Counted from the first letter of the stretch, positions 1-9,788 are shown. The stretch is DNA of 43,318 bases from Pseudomonas sp. TNT3 (GCF_010095445.2 NZ_WFGV02000048.1:1-43318); one strand, 5' to 3'. The notes: generated by a model from the sequence alone, not told the origin. Numbers and translations: made by a program.

Positions 1-1
1 C

Positions 2-448
2 CCTGCGCCGACGCCAGCGGCCAAGCCTGCTCCGACTCAGATCGCAACTGCCAAGCCCGCTCCGGCACCTGTTGCCAAGCCTGCTCCAGCGCCAGCCAAA
101 CCTGCCGCCACTGCCGCTGCCAAACCTGCCGAAAAGCCGGTGACAGTTGCCAAGGCCGCGGGTGGCACCTGGTACGCCGGTCAGGCTCCGGGTAATTACG
201 TGGTGCAAATCCTCGGTACCAGCTCCGAAGCGTCCGCGCAAAATTTCGTGAAAGAGCAGGGCGGCGAGTACCGTTATTTCAAGAAAGTGCTCAACGGCAA
301 GCCGCTTTACGTCATCACCTACGGTAACTTCGCCAACCGCGATGCAGCCCTTACCGCCATCAAGGCCTTGCCAGCGAAGGTTCAGGCTGGTAAACCTTGG
401 CCTCGTACTGTCGCCAGCGTCCAACAGGAACTGGCAACAACTCGCTGA
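2..448 (+). CDS. SPOR-domain protein, 3' part (DamX-like)
   Basis: The gene enters from the left edge in frame 2; only the last 148 codons are present. The visible N-terminal half is a linker of Pro/Ala/Lys repeats (PAPAPVAKPAPAPAK-like). It leads into a folded domain from about base 170, with YVVQILGTSSEASAQNFV and YVITYGNFANRDAALTAIKALP, which is the pattern of a SPOR peptidoglycan-binding domain (septal denuded glycan binding). In Pseudomonas a large AAA/SPOR protein is usually encoded after aroK-aroB and just before gltB, and the position fits. The protein would span the inner membrane with SPOR in the periplasm, but the ATPase/membrane part is outside the window. The ATG at 140 is internal to the linker and is not the real start. 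Confidence 0.85.
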   Translation, partial: PAPTPAAKPAPTQIATAKPAPAPVAKPAPAPAKPAATAAAKPAEKPVTVAKAAGGTWYAGQAPGNYVVQILGTSSEASAQNFVKEQGGEYRYFKKVLNGKPLYVITYGNFANRDAALTAIKALPAKVQAGKPWPRTVASVQQELATTR

Positions 449-449
449 A

Positions 450-797
450 GATTCGGCGGCCTTACCCAGGCCGCCTCTCCAAGCACCTCAAAATTCTACG
501 AGTGCGCGCCGTCTCTACAGACCGCGTGCCTTGTGGTGTCTGCGTCACAGTAGTCTTTGAGTCGTAGCGGTCAACATTAAAAATGTTTTGACTAGCACAG
601 CATATCGCTTTAAACCTTTCACAAATGCGACATAGATTTACGACAGTTCGTCGTCAAATTTGTGAGCCCCTGTGTCGGTGTGTACAATGACCTCCCTTTT
701 GCCCCCGCAAAGCTGGCGTACGTTCGGCGCGGATGGTAAGTGGTTGAATTGAAAAGAAATTTGCCTCGTAAAGAGGCAGCCTGGTGAGAAAGTGTCT
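450..797 (+). promoter_or_regulatory. gltB promoter region and leader
   Basis: This 348-bp gap holds no gene. The best sigma-70 match is a -35 TTGTGA at 660-665, 17 bp of spacer, and a -10 TACAAT at 683-688, predicting transcription from about 695. A second, weaker candidate is TTGACT at 588-593 with an AT-rich stretch near 609-616. The implied leader holds two small hairpins: TTTGC/GCAAA (698-702 with 707-711) and TGCCTC/GAGGCA (762-767 with 773-778). The second ends only five bases before the GGTGAG ribosome-binding site at 783-788. An upstream hairpin ACGAC/GTCGT lies at 640-654. Promoter assignment is inference from consensus matching. Confidence 0.5.
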
Positions 798-3700
798 ATG
801 AAAGCAGGTCTGTACCAACCAGATGAATTCAAGGATAACTGCGGTTTCGGCCTGATAGCCCATATGCAGGGCGAGCCCAGTCATACCCTTTTGCAAACGG
901 CCATCGAGGCCCTGACCTGCATGACCCACCGCGGTGGGATCAATGCCGACGGCAAAACCGGTGACGGTTGCGGTCTGCTGATTCAAAAGCCGGATGTATT
1001 CCTGCGAGCCATCGCCCAGGAGACGTTCGGCGTCGAAATGCCCAAGCAATATGCCGTGGGCATGGTGTTCTTCAACCAGGACCCGGTGAAAGCCGAGGCC
1101 GCTCGCGAAAACATGAACCGCGAGATCCTGGCCGCTGGCCTGCAGCTGATCGGCTGGCGCAAAGTGCCAATCGACACCAGCGTGCTCGGCCGTCTGGCGC
1201 TGGAGCGTTTGCCGCAGATCGAACAAGTGTTCATCGGCGGTGAAGGCCTGAGCGATCAGGACATGGCGATCAAGCTGTTCAGTTCCCGTCGTCGTTCGTC
1301 GGTGGCCAATGCCGCTGACAGCGATCACTACATCTGCAGCTTTTCCCACAAGACCATCATTTATAAAGGCCTGATGATGCCGGCGGATCTCACCGCCTTC
1401 TATCCGGACCTGAGCGACCAGCGCCTGCAAACCGCGATCTGCGTGTTTCACCAGCGCTTCTCCACCAACACCCTGCCGAAATGGCCGCTGGCTCAACCGT
1501 TCCGCTTCCTGGCGCACAACGGCGAGATCAACACCATCACCGGCAACCGCAACTGGGCTGTGGCCCGTCGTACCAAGTTCGCCAACGACCTGATGCCTGA
1601 CCTCGAAGAGCTCGGCCCGCTGGTCAACCGCGTCGGTTCCGACTCCTCGAGCATGGACAACATGCTGGAGCTGATGGTTACCGGTGGCATCGACCTGTTC
1701 CGTGGCGTGCGGATGATCATTCCGCCTGCGTGGCAGAACGTCGAAACCATGGACCCGGATCTGCGTGCGTTCTACGAGTACAACTCGATGCACATGGAGC
1801 CGTGGGACGGCCCGGCCGGCGTGGTAATGACCGACGGTCGTTACGCGGTGTGCCTGCTCGACCGTAACGGTCTGCGCCCGGCGCGTTGGGTCACCACCAA
1901 AAACGGTTTCATCACCCTGGCCTCGGAAATCGGTGTCTGGAACTACCAGCCTGAAGACGTGATCGCCAAGGGTCGCGTGGGCCCGGGTCAGATTTTTGCC
2001 GTGGACACCGAAACCGGTCAGATCCTCGACACCGACGCCATCGACAACCGCTTGAAGTCCCGTCACCCGTACAAGCAATGGCTGCGCAAGAACGCCCTGC
2101 GCATCCAGGCGACCATGGAAGACAACGACCACGGTTCGGCGTTCTACGATGTTGATCAACTCAAGCAATACATGAAGATGTACCAGGTCACGTTCGAAGA
2201 GCGCGATCAGGTGCTGCGTCCGCTCGGCGAGCAAGGCTACGAAGCCGTGGGGTCCATGGGCGACGATACGCCGATGGCCGTGCTGTCCCAGCGCGTGCGC
2301 ACGCCGTACGACTATTTCCGCCAGCAGTTCGCGCAGGTCACCAACCCGCCGATCGATCCGCTGCGTGAAGCCATCGTCATGTCGCTGGAGATCTGCCTCG
2401 GTGCCGAGCGCAACATCTTCCAGGAGTCGCCGGAACACGCCTCGCGCGTGATCCTCAGCTCGCCGGTCATTTCCCCGGCCAAGTGGCGCTCGCTGATGAA
2501 CCTCGATCGTCCGGGCTTCGAACGCCAGATCATCGACCTCAACTACGACGAAAGCGTCGGCCTCGAAGCGGCGATCCGCAACGTTGCCGATCAGGCTGAA
2601 GAAGCTGTTCGCGCCGGTCGTACCCAGGTTGTGCTGAGTGACCGTCACATCGGTCCAGGTAAATTGCCGATCCACGCTTCGCTCGCCACTGGTGCGGTGC
2701 ACCACCGCCTGACCGAAAAAGGCCTGCGTTGCGACTCCAACATCCTCGTGGAAACCGCGACTGCACGTGATCCGCATCACTTCGCCGTGTTGATCGGTTT
2801 CGGCGCCTCTGCCGTTTACCCATTCCTCGCGTATGAAGTCTTGGGCGACCTGATCCGTACCGGTGAAGTCCTGGGCGACCTCTATGAGGTGTTCAAGAAC
2901 TACCGCAAAGGCATCACCAAAGGCCTGCTCAAGATCCTGTCGAAGATGGGCATCTCGACCATCACTTCGTACCGTGGTGCGCAGTTGTTCGAAGCCATCG
3001 GTCTGTCCGAGGAAGTGTGTGACCTGAGCTTCCGTGGCGTGCCGAGCCGCATCAAAGGTGCACGTTTCGTCGACATCGAAGCCGAGCAGAAAGCCCTGGC
3101 CGCCGAAGCCTGGAGCCCGCGCAAGCCAATCCAGCAGGGCGGTTTGCTGAAGTTCGTCCACGGTGGCGAATATCACGCGTACAACCCGGACGTGGTCAAC
3201 ACCCTGCAAGCCGCTGTGCAGCAGGGCGACTACAGCAAGTTCAAGGAATACACGTCGCTGGTGGACAACCGACCAGTGTCGATGATCCGCGACATGTTCA
3301 AGGTCAAAACCCTGGACACGCCGCTGGACATCAGCGAGATCGAACCGCTGGAATCAGTGCTCAAGCGCTTTGACTCCGCGGGCATCTCCCTGGGCGCCTT
3401 GTCGCCGGAAGCTCACGAAGCCCTGGCCGAAGCCATGAACCGCCTTGGTGCGCGTTCCAACTCCGGCGAAGGCGGTGAAGACCCGGCCCGTTACGGCACC
3501 ATCAAGAGCTCGAAAATCAAGCAAGTGGCAACCGGCCGTTTCGGTGTGACCCCGGAATACCTGGTCAACGCTGAAGTGCTGCAGATCAAAGTCGCTCAGG
3601 GTGCCAAGCCCGGCGAAGGTGGTCAGCTGCCAGGCGGTAAAGTGAACGGTCTGATCGCCAAGCTGCGCTACGCAGTACCAGGTGTGACGCTGATTTCGCC

Positions 3701-5246
3701 GCCGCCGCACCACGACATCTATTCGATCGAAGATTTGTCGCAACTGATTTTCGACCTGAAACAAGTCAACCCGAAGGCCCTGGTCTCGGTGAAGCTGGTA
3801 GCAGAAGCGGGCGTCGGCACCATCGCCGCCGGTGTGGCCAAGGCCTACGCGGACTTGATCACCATCTCCGGCTACGACGGCGGCACCGGTGCATCGCCGC
3901 TGACCTCGATCAAATACGCGGGCGCACCGTGGGAACTCGGCTTGGCCGAAACCCACCAGACCCTGCGTGGCAACGACCTGCGCGGCAAAGTCCGGGTGCA
4001 AACTGACGGCGGCCTGAAAACCGGCCTCGACGTGATCAAAGCGGCCATTCTTGGCGCTGAAAGCTTCGGTTTCGGCACCGCGCCAATGATCGCGCTGGGC
4101 TGCAAATACCTGCGTATCTGCCACCTGAACAACTGCGCCACCGGCGTCGCGACCCAGAACGAGAAGCTGCGCAAGGATCACTACATCGGCACCGTCGACA
4201 TGGTGGTGAACTTCTTCACCTATGTCGCCGAAGAAACCCGTGAGTGGCTGGCCAAGCTGGGCGTGCGTTCCCTCGAAGAGCTGATCGGCCGTACCGATCT
4301 GCTGGACATCCTCGAAGGCCAGACCGCCAAGCAGCAGCACCTTGATCTGACTCCGTTGCTCGGCAGCGATCACATCCCGGCAGACAAGCCACAGTTCTGC
4401 CAGGTCGACCGCAACCCGCCGTTCGACAAAGGTTTGCTGGCCGAGAAAATGGTCGATATGGCCACTTCGGCTATCAACGACATGAGCGGTGCCGATTTCG
4501 CACTGGATATCTGCAACTGCGACCGTTCGATCGGCGCGCGGATCTCCGGTGAAATCGCTCGCAAGCACGGCAACCAAGGCATGGCGAACGCGCCGATCAC
4601 CTTCCGCTTCAAAGGGACGGCTGGTCAGAGCTTCGGTGTGTGGAACGCCGGCGGCCTGAACATGTACCTGGAAGGCGACGCCAACGACTACGTCGGCAAA
4701 GGCATGACCGGCGGCAAACTGGTCATCGTTCCGCCCAAGGGCAGCATCTACAAGACTCAGGACAGTGCCATCATCGGCAACACCTGCCTCTACGGTGCCA
4801 CGGGCGGCAAGCTGTTCGCCGCCGGTACCGCGGGCGAGCGTTTCGCGGTGCGTAACTCCGGTGCTCACACCGTGGTAGAAGGCACGGGCGATCACTGCTG
4901 CGAGTACATGACCGGTGGTTTCGTCTGCGTCCTGGGCAAGACTGGTTACAACTTCGGCTCAGGCATGACCGGCGGTTTCGCCTACGTGCTCGACCAGGAC
5001 AACACCTTCGTTGACCGGGTCAACCACGAACTGGTGGAAATCCAGCGGATCAGCGGCGAAGCGATGGAAGCCTATCGCAGCCACCTGCAGCGCGTGCTGG
5101 ACGAATACGTCGCGGAAACCGACAGCGAATGGGGTCGTAACCTCGCTGAAAACCTCGATGACTATCTGCGCCGTTTCTGGCTGGTCAAGCCCAAGGCTGC
5201 CAACCTGAAATCGTTGCTTTCCAGCACCCGTGCCAACCCGCAGTGA
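798..5246 (+). CDS. gltB: Glutamate synthase (NADPH) large subunit
   Basis: Converts 2-oxoglutarate plus glutamine to two glutamates in the GS-GOGAT ammonia-assimilation route, in the cytoplasm, as a complex with GltD. The product is 1482 residues, normal for the family. The N-terminal class II glutamine amidotransferase domain has its nucleophile at Cys15 (DNCGFG), so the first 14 residues are a propeptide. The central and FMN-binding synthase domains follow. The 3Fe-4S ligands are Cys1102, Cys1108 and Cys1113 in CKYLRICHLNNC. The C-terminal GXGXG beta-helix domain is rich in GMTGG repeats. An in-frame GTG at 792 is six bases upstream, but the ATG at 798 lies nine bases after GGTGAG and gives the usual MKAGLYQPDEF start. 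gltD follows after 33 bp. Confidence 0.97.
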   Translation: MKAGLYQPDEFKDNCGFGLIAHMQGEPSHTLLQTAIEALTCMTHRGGINADGKTGDGCGLLIQKPDVFLRAIAQETFGVEMPKQYAVGMVFFNQDPVKAEAARENMNREILAAGLQLIGWRKVPIDTSVLGRLALERLPQIEQVFIGGEGLSDQDMAIKLFSSRRRSSVANAADSDHYICSFSHKTIIYKGLMMPADLTAFYPDLSDQRLQTAICVFHQRFSTNTLPKWPLAQPFRFLAHNGEINTITGNRNWAVARRTKFANDLMPDLEELGPLVNRVGSDSSSMDNMLELMVTGGIDLFRGVRMIIPPAWQNVETMDPDLRAFYEYNSMHMEPWDGPAGVVMTDGRYAVCLLDRNGLRPARWVTTKNGFITLASEIGVWNYQPEDVIAKGRVGPGQIFAVDTETGQILDTDAIDNRLKSRHPYKQWLRKNALRIQATMEDNDHGSAFYDVDQLKQYMKMYQVTFEERDQVLRPLGEQGYEAVGSMGDDTPMAVLSQRVRTPYDYFRQQFAQVTNPPIDPLREAIVMSLEICLGAERNIFQESPEHASRVILSSPVISPAKWRSLMNLDRPGFERQIIDLNYDESVGLEAAIRNVADQAEEAVRAGRTQVVLSDRHIGPGKLPIHASLATGAVHHRLTEKGLRCDSNILVETATARDPHHFAVLIGFGASAVYPFLAYEVLGDLIRTGEVLGDLYEVFKNYRKGITKGLLKILSKMGISTITSYRGAQLFEAIGLSEEVCDLSFRGVPSRIKGARFVDIEAEQKALAAEAWSPRKPIQQGGLLKFVHGGEYHAYNPDVVNTLQAAVQQGDYSKFKEYTSLVDNRPVSMIRDMFKVKTLDTPLDISEIEPLESVLKRFDSAGISLGALSPEAHEALAEAMNRLGARSNSGEGGEDPARYGTIKSSKIKQVATGRFGVTPEYLVNAEVLQIKVAQGAKPGEGGQLPGGKVNGLIAKLRYAVPGVTLISPPPHHDIYSIEDLSQLIFDLKQVNPKALVSVKLVAEAGVGTIAAGVAKAYADLITISGYDGGTGASPLTSIKYAGAPWELGLAETHQTLRGNDLRGKVRVQTDGGLKTGLDVIKAAILGAESFGFGTAPMIALGCKYLRICHLNNCATGVATQNEKLRKDHYIGTVDMVVNFFTYVAEETREWLAKLGVRSLEELIGRTDLLDILEGQTAKQQHLDLTPLLGSDHIPADKPQFCQVDRNPPFDKGLLAEKMVDMATSAINDMSGADFALDICNCDRSIGARISGEIARKHGNQGMANAPITFRFKGTAGQSFGVWNAGGLNMYLEGDANDYVGKGMTGGKLVIVPPKGSIYKTQDSAIIGNTCLYGATGGKLFAAGTAGERFAVRNSGAHTVVEGTGDHCCEYMTGGFVCVLGKTGYNFGSGMTGGFAYVLDQDNTFVDRVNHELVEIQRISGEAMEAYRSHLQRVLDEYVAETDSEWGRNLAENLDDYLRRFWLVKPKAANLKSLLSSTRANPQ

Positions 5247-5279
5247 TATGCGCCTGAAGAGTTTGATGAGGTTTTAACA

Positions 5280-6698
5280 ATGGCTGAACGTCTGAATAAC
5301 GACTTCCAGTTCATCGAGGTCGGGCGCAAAGATCCGAAGAAGAAACTGTTGCGTCAACGCAAGAAAGAGTTCGTGGAGATCTACGAGCCCTTCAAACCCC
5401 AGCATTCGGCCGATCAGGCCCACCGCTGCCTGGGTTGCGGTAACCCGTATTGCGAATGGAAGTGCCCGGTGCACAACTTCATTCCAAACTGGCTGAAACT
5501 GGTGGCCGAGGGCAACATCCTTCAGGCCGCCGAGCTGTCGCACCAGACCAACACCCTGCCGGAAGTGTGCGGCCGGGTGTGCCCGCAGGATCGTCTGTGC
5601 GAGGGTGCCTGCACCCTGAACGACGGTTTTGGCGCGGTGACCATCGGATCGGTCGAGAAGTACATCACCGACACCGCGTTCGCCATGGGCTGGCGCCCGG
5701 ACATGTCCAAGGTCAAACCGACCGGCAAGCGCGTTGCCATCATCGGCGCGGGCCCGGCTGGTCTGGGCTGTGCCGACGTGCTGGTGCGCGGCGGAGTGAC
5801 CCCGGTGGTGTTCGACAAGAACCCGGAAATCGGCGGTCTGCTGACCTTCGGCATTCCCGAGTTCAAGCTGGAAAAGACTGTGCTGAGCAATCGTCGCGAA
5901 GTCTTCACCGGCATGGGCATCGAGTTTCGCCTGAACACCGAAGTGGGCAAGGATGTGACCGTCGAGCAACTGCTCGAAGAGTACGATGCCGTGTTCATGG
6001 GCATGGGCACCTACACCTACATGAAGGGCGGTTTTGCCGGTGAGGACCTTCCGGGTGTGCATGACGCGCTCGATTTCCTGATCGCCAACGTCAATCGAAA
6101 CCTGGGCTTTGAAAAGTCGCCGGAAGATTTCGTCGACATGAAAGGCAAGAAGGTGGTGGTGCTGGGCGGTGGTGACACGGCGATGGACTGCAACCGTACG
6201 TCGATTCGTCAGGGCGCCAAATCGGTGACCTGCGCCTATCGTCGCGATGAAGCCAACATGCCGGGCTCGCGCAAAGAGGTGAAGAACGCCAAGGAAGAAG
6301 GCGTGAAATTCCTCTACAACCGCCAGCCAATCGCGATCGTCGGCGAAGACCGCGTCGAAGGCGTGAAAGTGGTCGAGACCCGTCTCGGCGAACCGGATGC
6401 CCGTGGCCGTCGCAGCCCCGAGCCGATCCCGGGTTCCGAAGAGATCATCCCGGCCGACGCCGTGGTCATCGCTTTCGGTTTCCGCCCAAGCCCGGCGTCG
6501 TGGTTCGAACAGCACAGCATCCAGACCGACAGCCAGGGCCGCGTTGTGGCGCCGGAACAAGGTCAGTACAAGCACCAGACCAGCAACCCGAAAATCTTCG
6601 CCGGTGGCGATATGGTTCGCGGGTCTGACCTGGTGGTAACGGCGATCTTCGAAGGCCGCAATGCCGCTGAAGGGATCCTGGATTACCTGGGCGTTTAA
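5280..6698 (+). CDS. gltD: Glutamate synthase (NADPH) small subunit
   Basis: The electron-input subunit of glutamate synthase: it oxidises NADPH at FAD and passes electrons through 4Fe-4S clusters to GltB. It is 472 residues, the usual length. The N-terminal cysteine-rich domain shows CLGCGNPYCEWKCP (near residue 50) and CGRVCPQDRLCEGAC (near residue 97). The FAD-binding fold begins at VAIIGAGPAGLGCADVL, and an NADPH-binding fold at KVVVLGGGDTAMDCNR. The C-terminal GGD motif (FAGGDMVRGSDLVV) closes the FAD site. A GATGAGG ribosome-binding site lies upstream of the ATG. It is cotranscribed with gltB by position. The REP hairpin at 6728 follows 29 bp after the stop. Confidence 0.97.
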   Translation: MAERLNNDFQFIEVGRKDPKKKLLRQRKKEFVEIYEPFKPQHSADQAHRCLGCGNPYCEWKCPVHNFIPNWLKLVAEGNILQAAELSHQTNTLPEVCGRVCPQDRLCEGACTLNDGFGAVTIGSVEKYITDTAFAMGWRPDMSKVKPTGKRVAIIGAGPAGLGCADVLVRGGVTPVVFDKNPEIGGLLTFGIPEFKLEKTVLSNRREVFTGMGIEFRLNTEVGKDVTVEQLLEEYDAVFMGMGTYTYMKGGFAGEDLPGVHDALDFLIANVNRNLGFEKSPEDFVDMKGKKVVVLGGGDTAMDCNRTSIRQGAKSVTCAYRRDEANMPGSRKEVKNAKEEGVKFLYNRQPIAIVGEDRVEGVKVVETRLGEPDARGRRSPEPIPGSEEIIPADAVVIAFGFRPSPASWFEQHSIQTDSQGRVVAPEQGQYKHQTSNPKIFAGGDMVRGSDLVVTAIFEGRNAAEGILDYLGV

Positions 6699-6727
6699 AT
6701 CCGTCCGGCTGACTGCAATGCAATACC

Positions 6728-6813
6728 TGTGGGAGCTGGCTTGCCAGCGATAGCATCACCTCGGTCAATCTGACCACCGAGGTGTCTGCATCGCTGGCAA
6801 GCCAGCTCCCACA
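6728..6813. repeat. REP pair (inverted repeat)
   Basis: Two copies of a TGTGGGAGCTGGCTTGCCAG-type unit face each other and form an almost perfect 86-bp hairpin: arms 6728-6765 and 6776-6813 differ at only a few bases near the loop. This is the classic REPIN arrangement of Pseudomonas. It lies between gltD and hemE, where it could also stabilise or end the gltBD transcript. Confidence 0.9.
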
Positions 6814-6944
6814 GTGTTTTGTGGTGCTGCAATCACTGCATTCCCCCGCGACAAATTGACCCGATAGACAAAAGGCTGACCTGCAACCGTGCCTTTTGCG
6901 TCGCGCTCTGAGAAAATGCCCGCACTTTTTTTCCGGATGCCGAC

Positions 6945-8012
6945 ATGACTGCCCTGAAGAACGACCGTTTCCTTCGTGCCCTGCTCAAGCAACCCGTAGA
7001 CGTCACGCCCGTGTGGATGATGCGTCAGGCCGGTCGCTACCTGCCGGAATACCGCGCCAGCCGTGCCAAGGCCGGCGACTTCATGAGCCTGTGCATGAAC
7101 CCGGAGTTCGCTTGCGAAGTCACCCTGCAACCGCTCGACCGCTATCCGCAACTGGACGCGGCGATTCTCTTCTCCGACATCCTGACCATTCCCGACGCGA
7201 TGGGCCAAGGCCTGTACTTCGAGACCGGTGAAGGTCCGCGCTTCAAGAAAGTGGTCAGTACCTTGGCCGACATCGAAGCCTTGCCGATTCCTGATCCGCA
7301 CAAAGACCTCGGCTACGTCATGGATGCTGTCAGCACCATCCGCCGTGAACTGAACGGTCGTGTGCCGTTGATCGGCTTCTCCGGCAGCCCATGGACCCTA
7401 GCGACCTACATGGTTGAAGGCGGCTCGTCGAAAGACTACCGCAAGACCAAAACCATGCTCTACGACAACCCGCAAGCCTTGCACCTGTTGCTGGACAAAC
7501 TCGCGCAGACGGTCACCAGCTACCTCAACGGCCAGATCATGGCCGGTGCGCAAGCCGTGCAGATTTTCGATAGCTGGGGCGGCAGCCTCTCGGCGGCGGC
7601 GTACCAGGAATTCTCCCTGGCCTACATGAAAAAGATCGTCAGCGGCCTGATCCGCGAACACGAAGGCCGCAAGGTTCCGGTGATCCTGTTCACCAAGGGC
7701 GGCGGTTTGTGGCTGGAAAGTATCGCCGACGCTGGTGCGGATGCGCTGGGGCTGGATTGGACCTGCGACATCGGCAGCGCCCGTGATCGCGTCGGCAGCA
7801 AAGTCGCCCTGCAAGGCAACATGGACCCAACCGTGCTCTACGCCAAACCGGAAGTCATTCGTACCGAAGTCGGGCGCATCCTCGCCAGCTACGGCAAGGG
7901 CAGCGGTCATGTATTCAACCTCGGCCATGGCATCACACCGGAAGTCAATCCAGAGCACGCCGGCGCGTTCCTGCGCGCAGTGCATGAGTTGTCGGCGCAG
8001 TATCACGAGTAA
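6945..8012 (+). CDS. hemE: Uroporphyrinogen decarboxylase
   Basis: Removes four carboxyl groups from uroporphyrinogen III to give coproporphyrinogen III in heme and siroheme supply; cytoplasmic and without cofactor. It is 355 residues, matching the family. The N-terminal signature PVWMMRQAGRYLPEYR carries the substrate-binding Arg residues, and the second signature GFSGSPWTLATYMVEGG is present near residue 145. The C-terminal GHGITPEVNPEHAGAF contains the conserved His. The ATG at 6945 gives the standard MTALKNDRFLRALL start. It is a single-gene unit by spacing, flanked upstream by a REP hairpin and downstream by a strong terminator. Confidence 0.97.
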   Translation: MTALKNDRFLRALLKQPVDVTPVWMMRQAGRYLPEYRASRAKAGDFMSLCMNPEFACEVTLQPLDRYPQLDAAILFSDILTIPDAMGQGLYFETGEGPRFKKVVSTLADIEALPIPDPHKDLGYVMDAVSTIRRELNGRVPLIGFSGSPWTLATYMVEGGSSKDYRKTKTMLYDNPQALHLLLDKLAQTVTSYLNGQIMAGAQAVQIFDSWGGSLSAAAYQEFSLAYMKKIVSGLIREHEGRKVPVILFTKGGGLWLESIADAGADALGLDWTCDIGSARDRVGSKVALQGNMDPTVLYAKPEVIRTEVGRILASYGKGSGHVFNLGHGITPEVNPEHAGAFLRAVHELSAQYHE

Positions 8013-8030
8013 CGGCTACTGAAGTATTTG

Positions 8031-8067
8031 AAGCCTGCCGGGACGCGTTCCCGGCAGGCTTTTTTTA
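8031..8067 (+). terminator. Rho-independent terminator of hemE
   Basis: A perfect 13-bp stem AAGCCTGCCGGGA / TCCCGGCAGGCTT (8031-8043 with 8049-8061), with a five-base loop, runs straight into a run of T residues. It begins 18 bp after the hemE stop codon. Confidence 0.93.
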
Positions 8068-8303
8068 TGCCTGTTGAAATGACTGTCGTAAGGCGCGTGC
8101 TTGTCCGTAGGAACATTTTTATCGGCTGACAGAGAGATCATTACAGAGACCATTCCTGCTTTTGAAAGCGATTACTCCTACATAGAAATTGCCGCTATCC
8201 CCGTAAGGTTCCAGCCCCTCGTCGGGTGCGTTATGCACCCGGTGATATCGCACCCATTGGCGCTTTTCCGAGCGTCTGTATTTCGATAAGCAGTCTGGAA
8301 TCC

Positions 8304-9773
8304 ATGATGAAAAACAACTTCGAAAAGAGAAGTGCGTTAGCCGCCTGCACTTCTTCAATGATCCTGTTATCGGCAATGTTCGCTTCGCAAACCGTTTCTG
8401 CCCACGGCTACCTGGACGTGCCGCCTTCGCGGGCACTGCTGTGCCAAAAAGGCGTGAACACCCACTGCGGGAACGCGCAATACGAACCGCAAAGCGTGGG
8501 TGAAACCTTCAAGGGCTTCCCGGCTGGCGTCGGCGGTGCTCCATTGCAAGGACCGGTCGATGGCAAGATCGCCAGTGGCGGCCACTCGTCATTCTCCGCT
8601 CTGGACGCTCAGTCCGCGACCCGCTGGCAGCTGACCGAAATCAAAGACCGCAACATCAATTTCGAATGGCAATACACCGCCGTTCACCCTGCGACCAAGC
8701 ACGAATATTTCATCACCCGCAACGGCTGGAACCCGAATGAGTCGCTCAAACGCGCCACCTTCGAAAGCACGCCGTTCTGCACTATCGATGGCGGCAACCA
8801 GAAACCCGTTTCCGGTGCCAAGCACAGCTGCACCCTTCCTGAAGACAAGTCCGGTCAGCATGTCATCCTGGCGATCTGGACAGTCGGCGATACCGATGCG
8901 GCCTTCTACAACGTGGCCGATGTGAACATTCTGGCCGAGGCATCGCTGCCCGGTGGCTGGTCCGCCGTGGGTGGCATCGCGCCGTCGACCGCATTGCTGG
9001 TCGGTGACAAGGTCAAAGCTCGCGCGTTCTCGGCCAATGGTGAAAGCCCGCAATACAGCGTCGAAATATCCATCGACAACGTCGAGGAAGGTTCGCCGAA
9101 CAACTGGGCCTTCAAGCTGGCCGAAAAAATCAATGCGACCCACACCCTTGTCCGTGCTGGCGTTCGTGATGAGAACGGCAACGTCGAACCGGTGAAGGGT
9201 AACAACCGCCTGTACGCGCAAAAGGAAAGCGGAATCACCCGTTACGAAGTGCAGCTGGACATGAAAGAAGACGCTGCGGCTCGCCTGTCGGTGGCTTCGC
9301 AGCAAGCGGAGTACGTACTGGATAAAGGTCGTGCCAAGGTCGACTTCAGCATCATTTCCAATCGCAAAATGAACGTCGAAGCGACCCTGTTCGATCAGAA
9401 CAACAAGCCGGTCGGCACTACCTCGGGCCAAGTGGATAGCGGACTTGCGTCGCTCTCCATGGATGTTCGCAGCAACCCGGGCGCGCACACGTTGACGCTC
9501 GTCGGCACCACACTGGATGGCCGCACGACTCGCCAGGATACGCAGCCAACCAACATGACGGGTGAAGGCGCAGGCGTCGAATATGACTTCGTGTTCCCTG
9601 AAGGCGTAAGCGACTACACCGCCGGCACCAAGGTACTGCAGCCCAAAACCGATGAAGTCTTCGAGTGCAAGCCGTTCCCGGAGTCCGGTTACTGCAAGCA
9701 GTACAGCCCGACCGCTAACGGCTTCGAGCCGGGTGTCGGTGCTCACTGGCACATGGCGTGGGACAAACTCTAA
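8304..9773 (+). CDS. gbpA: Secreted lytic polysaccharide monooxygenase, GbpA type (AA10)
   Basis: A copper-dependent oxidase that cleaves chitin (or binds GlcNAc surfaces). The protein is 489 residues. A signal peptide (basic n-region, AACTSSMILLSAMFASQTVSA) ends so that the mature chain begins with His34 (HGYLDVPPSR), as the copper histidine brace requires. The second ligand fits His128 in the YTAVHPATKHEYFIT stretch and the axial aromatic Phe201 in AAFYNVAD; both align by eye with the CBP21-type AA10 pattern. The middle region (about 240-420) matches GbpA-type linker domains. The C-terminal part (CKPFPESGYCKQYSP, then GAHWHMAW) looks like a small chitin-binding module. ATG 8304 (or 8307) is chosen because it begins the signal peptide; longer reading extends upstream without one. 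Next to the gsp genes, it is the obvious candidate substrate. Confidence 0.92.
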   Translation: MMKNNFEKRSALAACTSSMILLSAMFASQTVSAHGYLDVPPSRALLCQKGVNTHCGNAQYEPQSVGETFKGFPAGVGGAPLQGPVDGKIASGGHSSFSALDAQSATRWQLTEIKDRNINFEWQYTAVHPATKHEYFITRNGWNPNESLKRATFESTPFCTIDGGNQKPVSGAKHSCTLPEDKSGQHVILAIWTVGDTDAAFYNVADVNILAEASLPGGWSAVGGIAPSTALLVGDKVKARAFSANGESPQYSVEISIDNVEEGSPNNWAFKLAEKINATHTLVRAGVRDENGNVEPVKGNNRLYAQKESGITRYEVQLDMKEDAAARLSVASQQAEYVLDKGRAKVDFSIISNRKMNVEATLFDQNNKPVGTTSGQVDSGLASLSMDVRSNPGAHTLTLVGTTLDGRTTRQDTQPTNMTGEGAGVEYDFVFPEGVSDYTAGTKVLQPKTDEVFECKPFPESGYCKQYSPTANGFEPGVGAHWHMAWDKL

Positions 9774-9788
9774 GCCCCTCAGGTGACG

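Noticed and set aside
792..797. GTG start for gltB
   Set aside because: Only three bases from the GGTGAG site; the ATG at 798 has proper spacing and the usual N-terminus.
654..3209. An open frame of 851 codons on the minus strand opposite gltB
   Set aside because: It is a codon-bias shadow of gltB: Arg/His/Val/Gln-rich with no recognisable domain. The similar 513-codon frame at 3354-4895 is rejected for the same reason.
5274..6575. A 433-codon minus-strand frame opposite gltD
   Set aside because: Mirror of the third-position GC bias in gltD, with no family features and no ribosome-binding site.
6856..6884. TTGACC as a hemE promoter -35
   Set aside because: No acceptable -10 hexamer occurs at 16-18 bp spacing.
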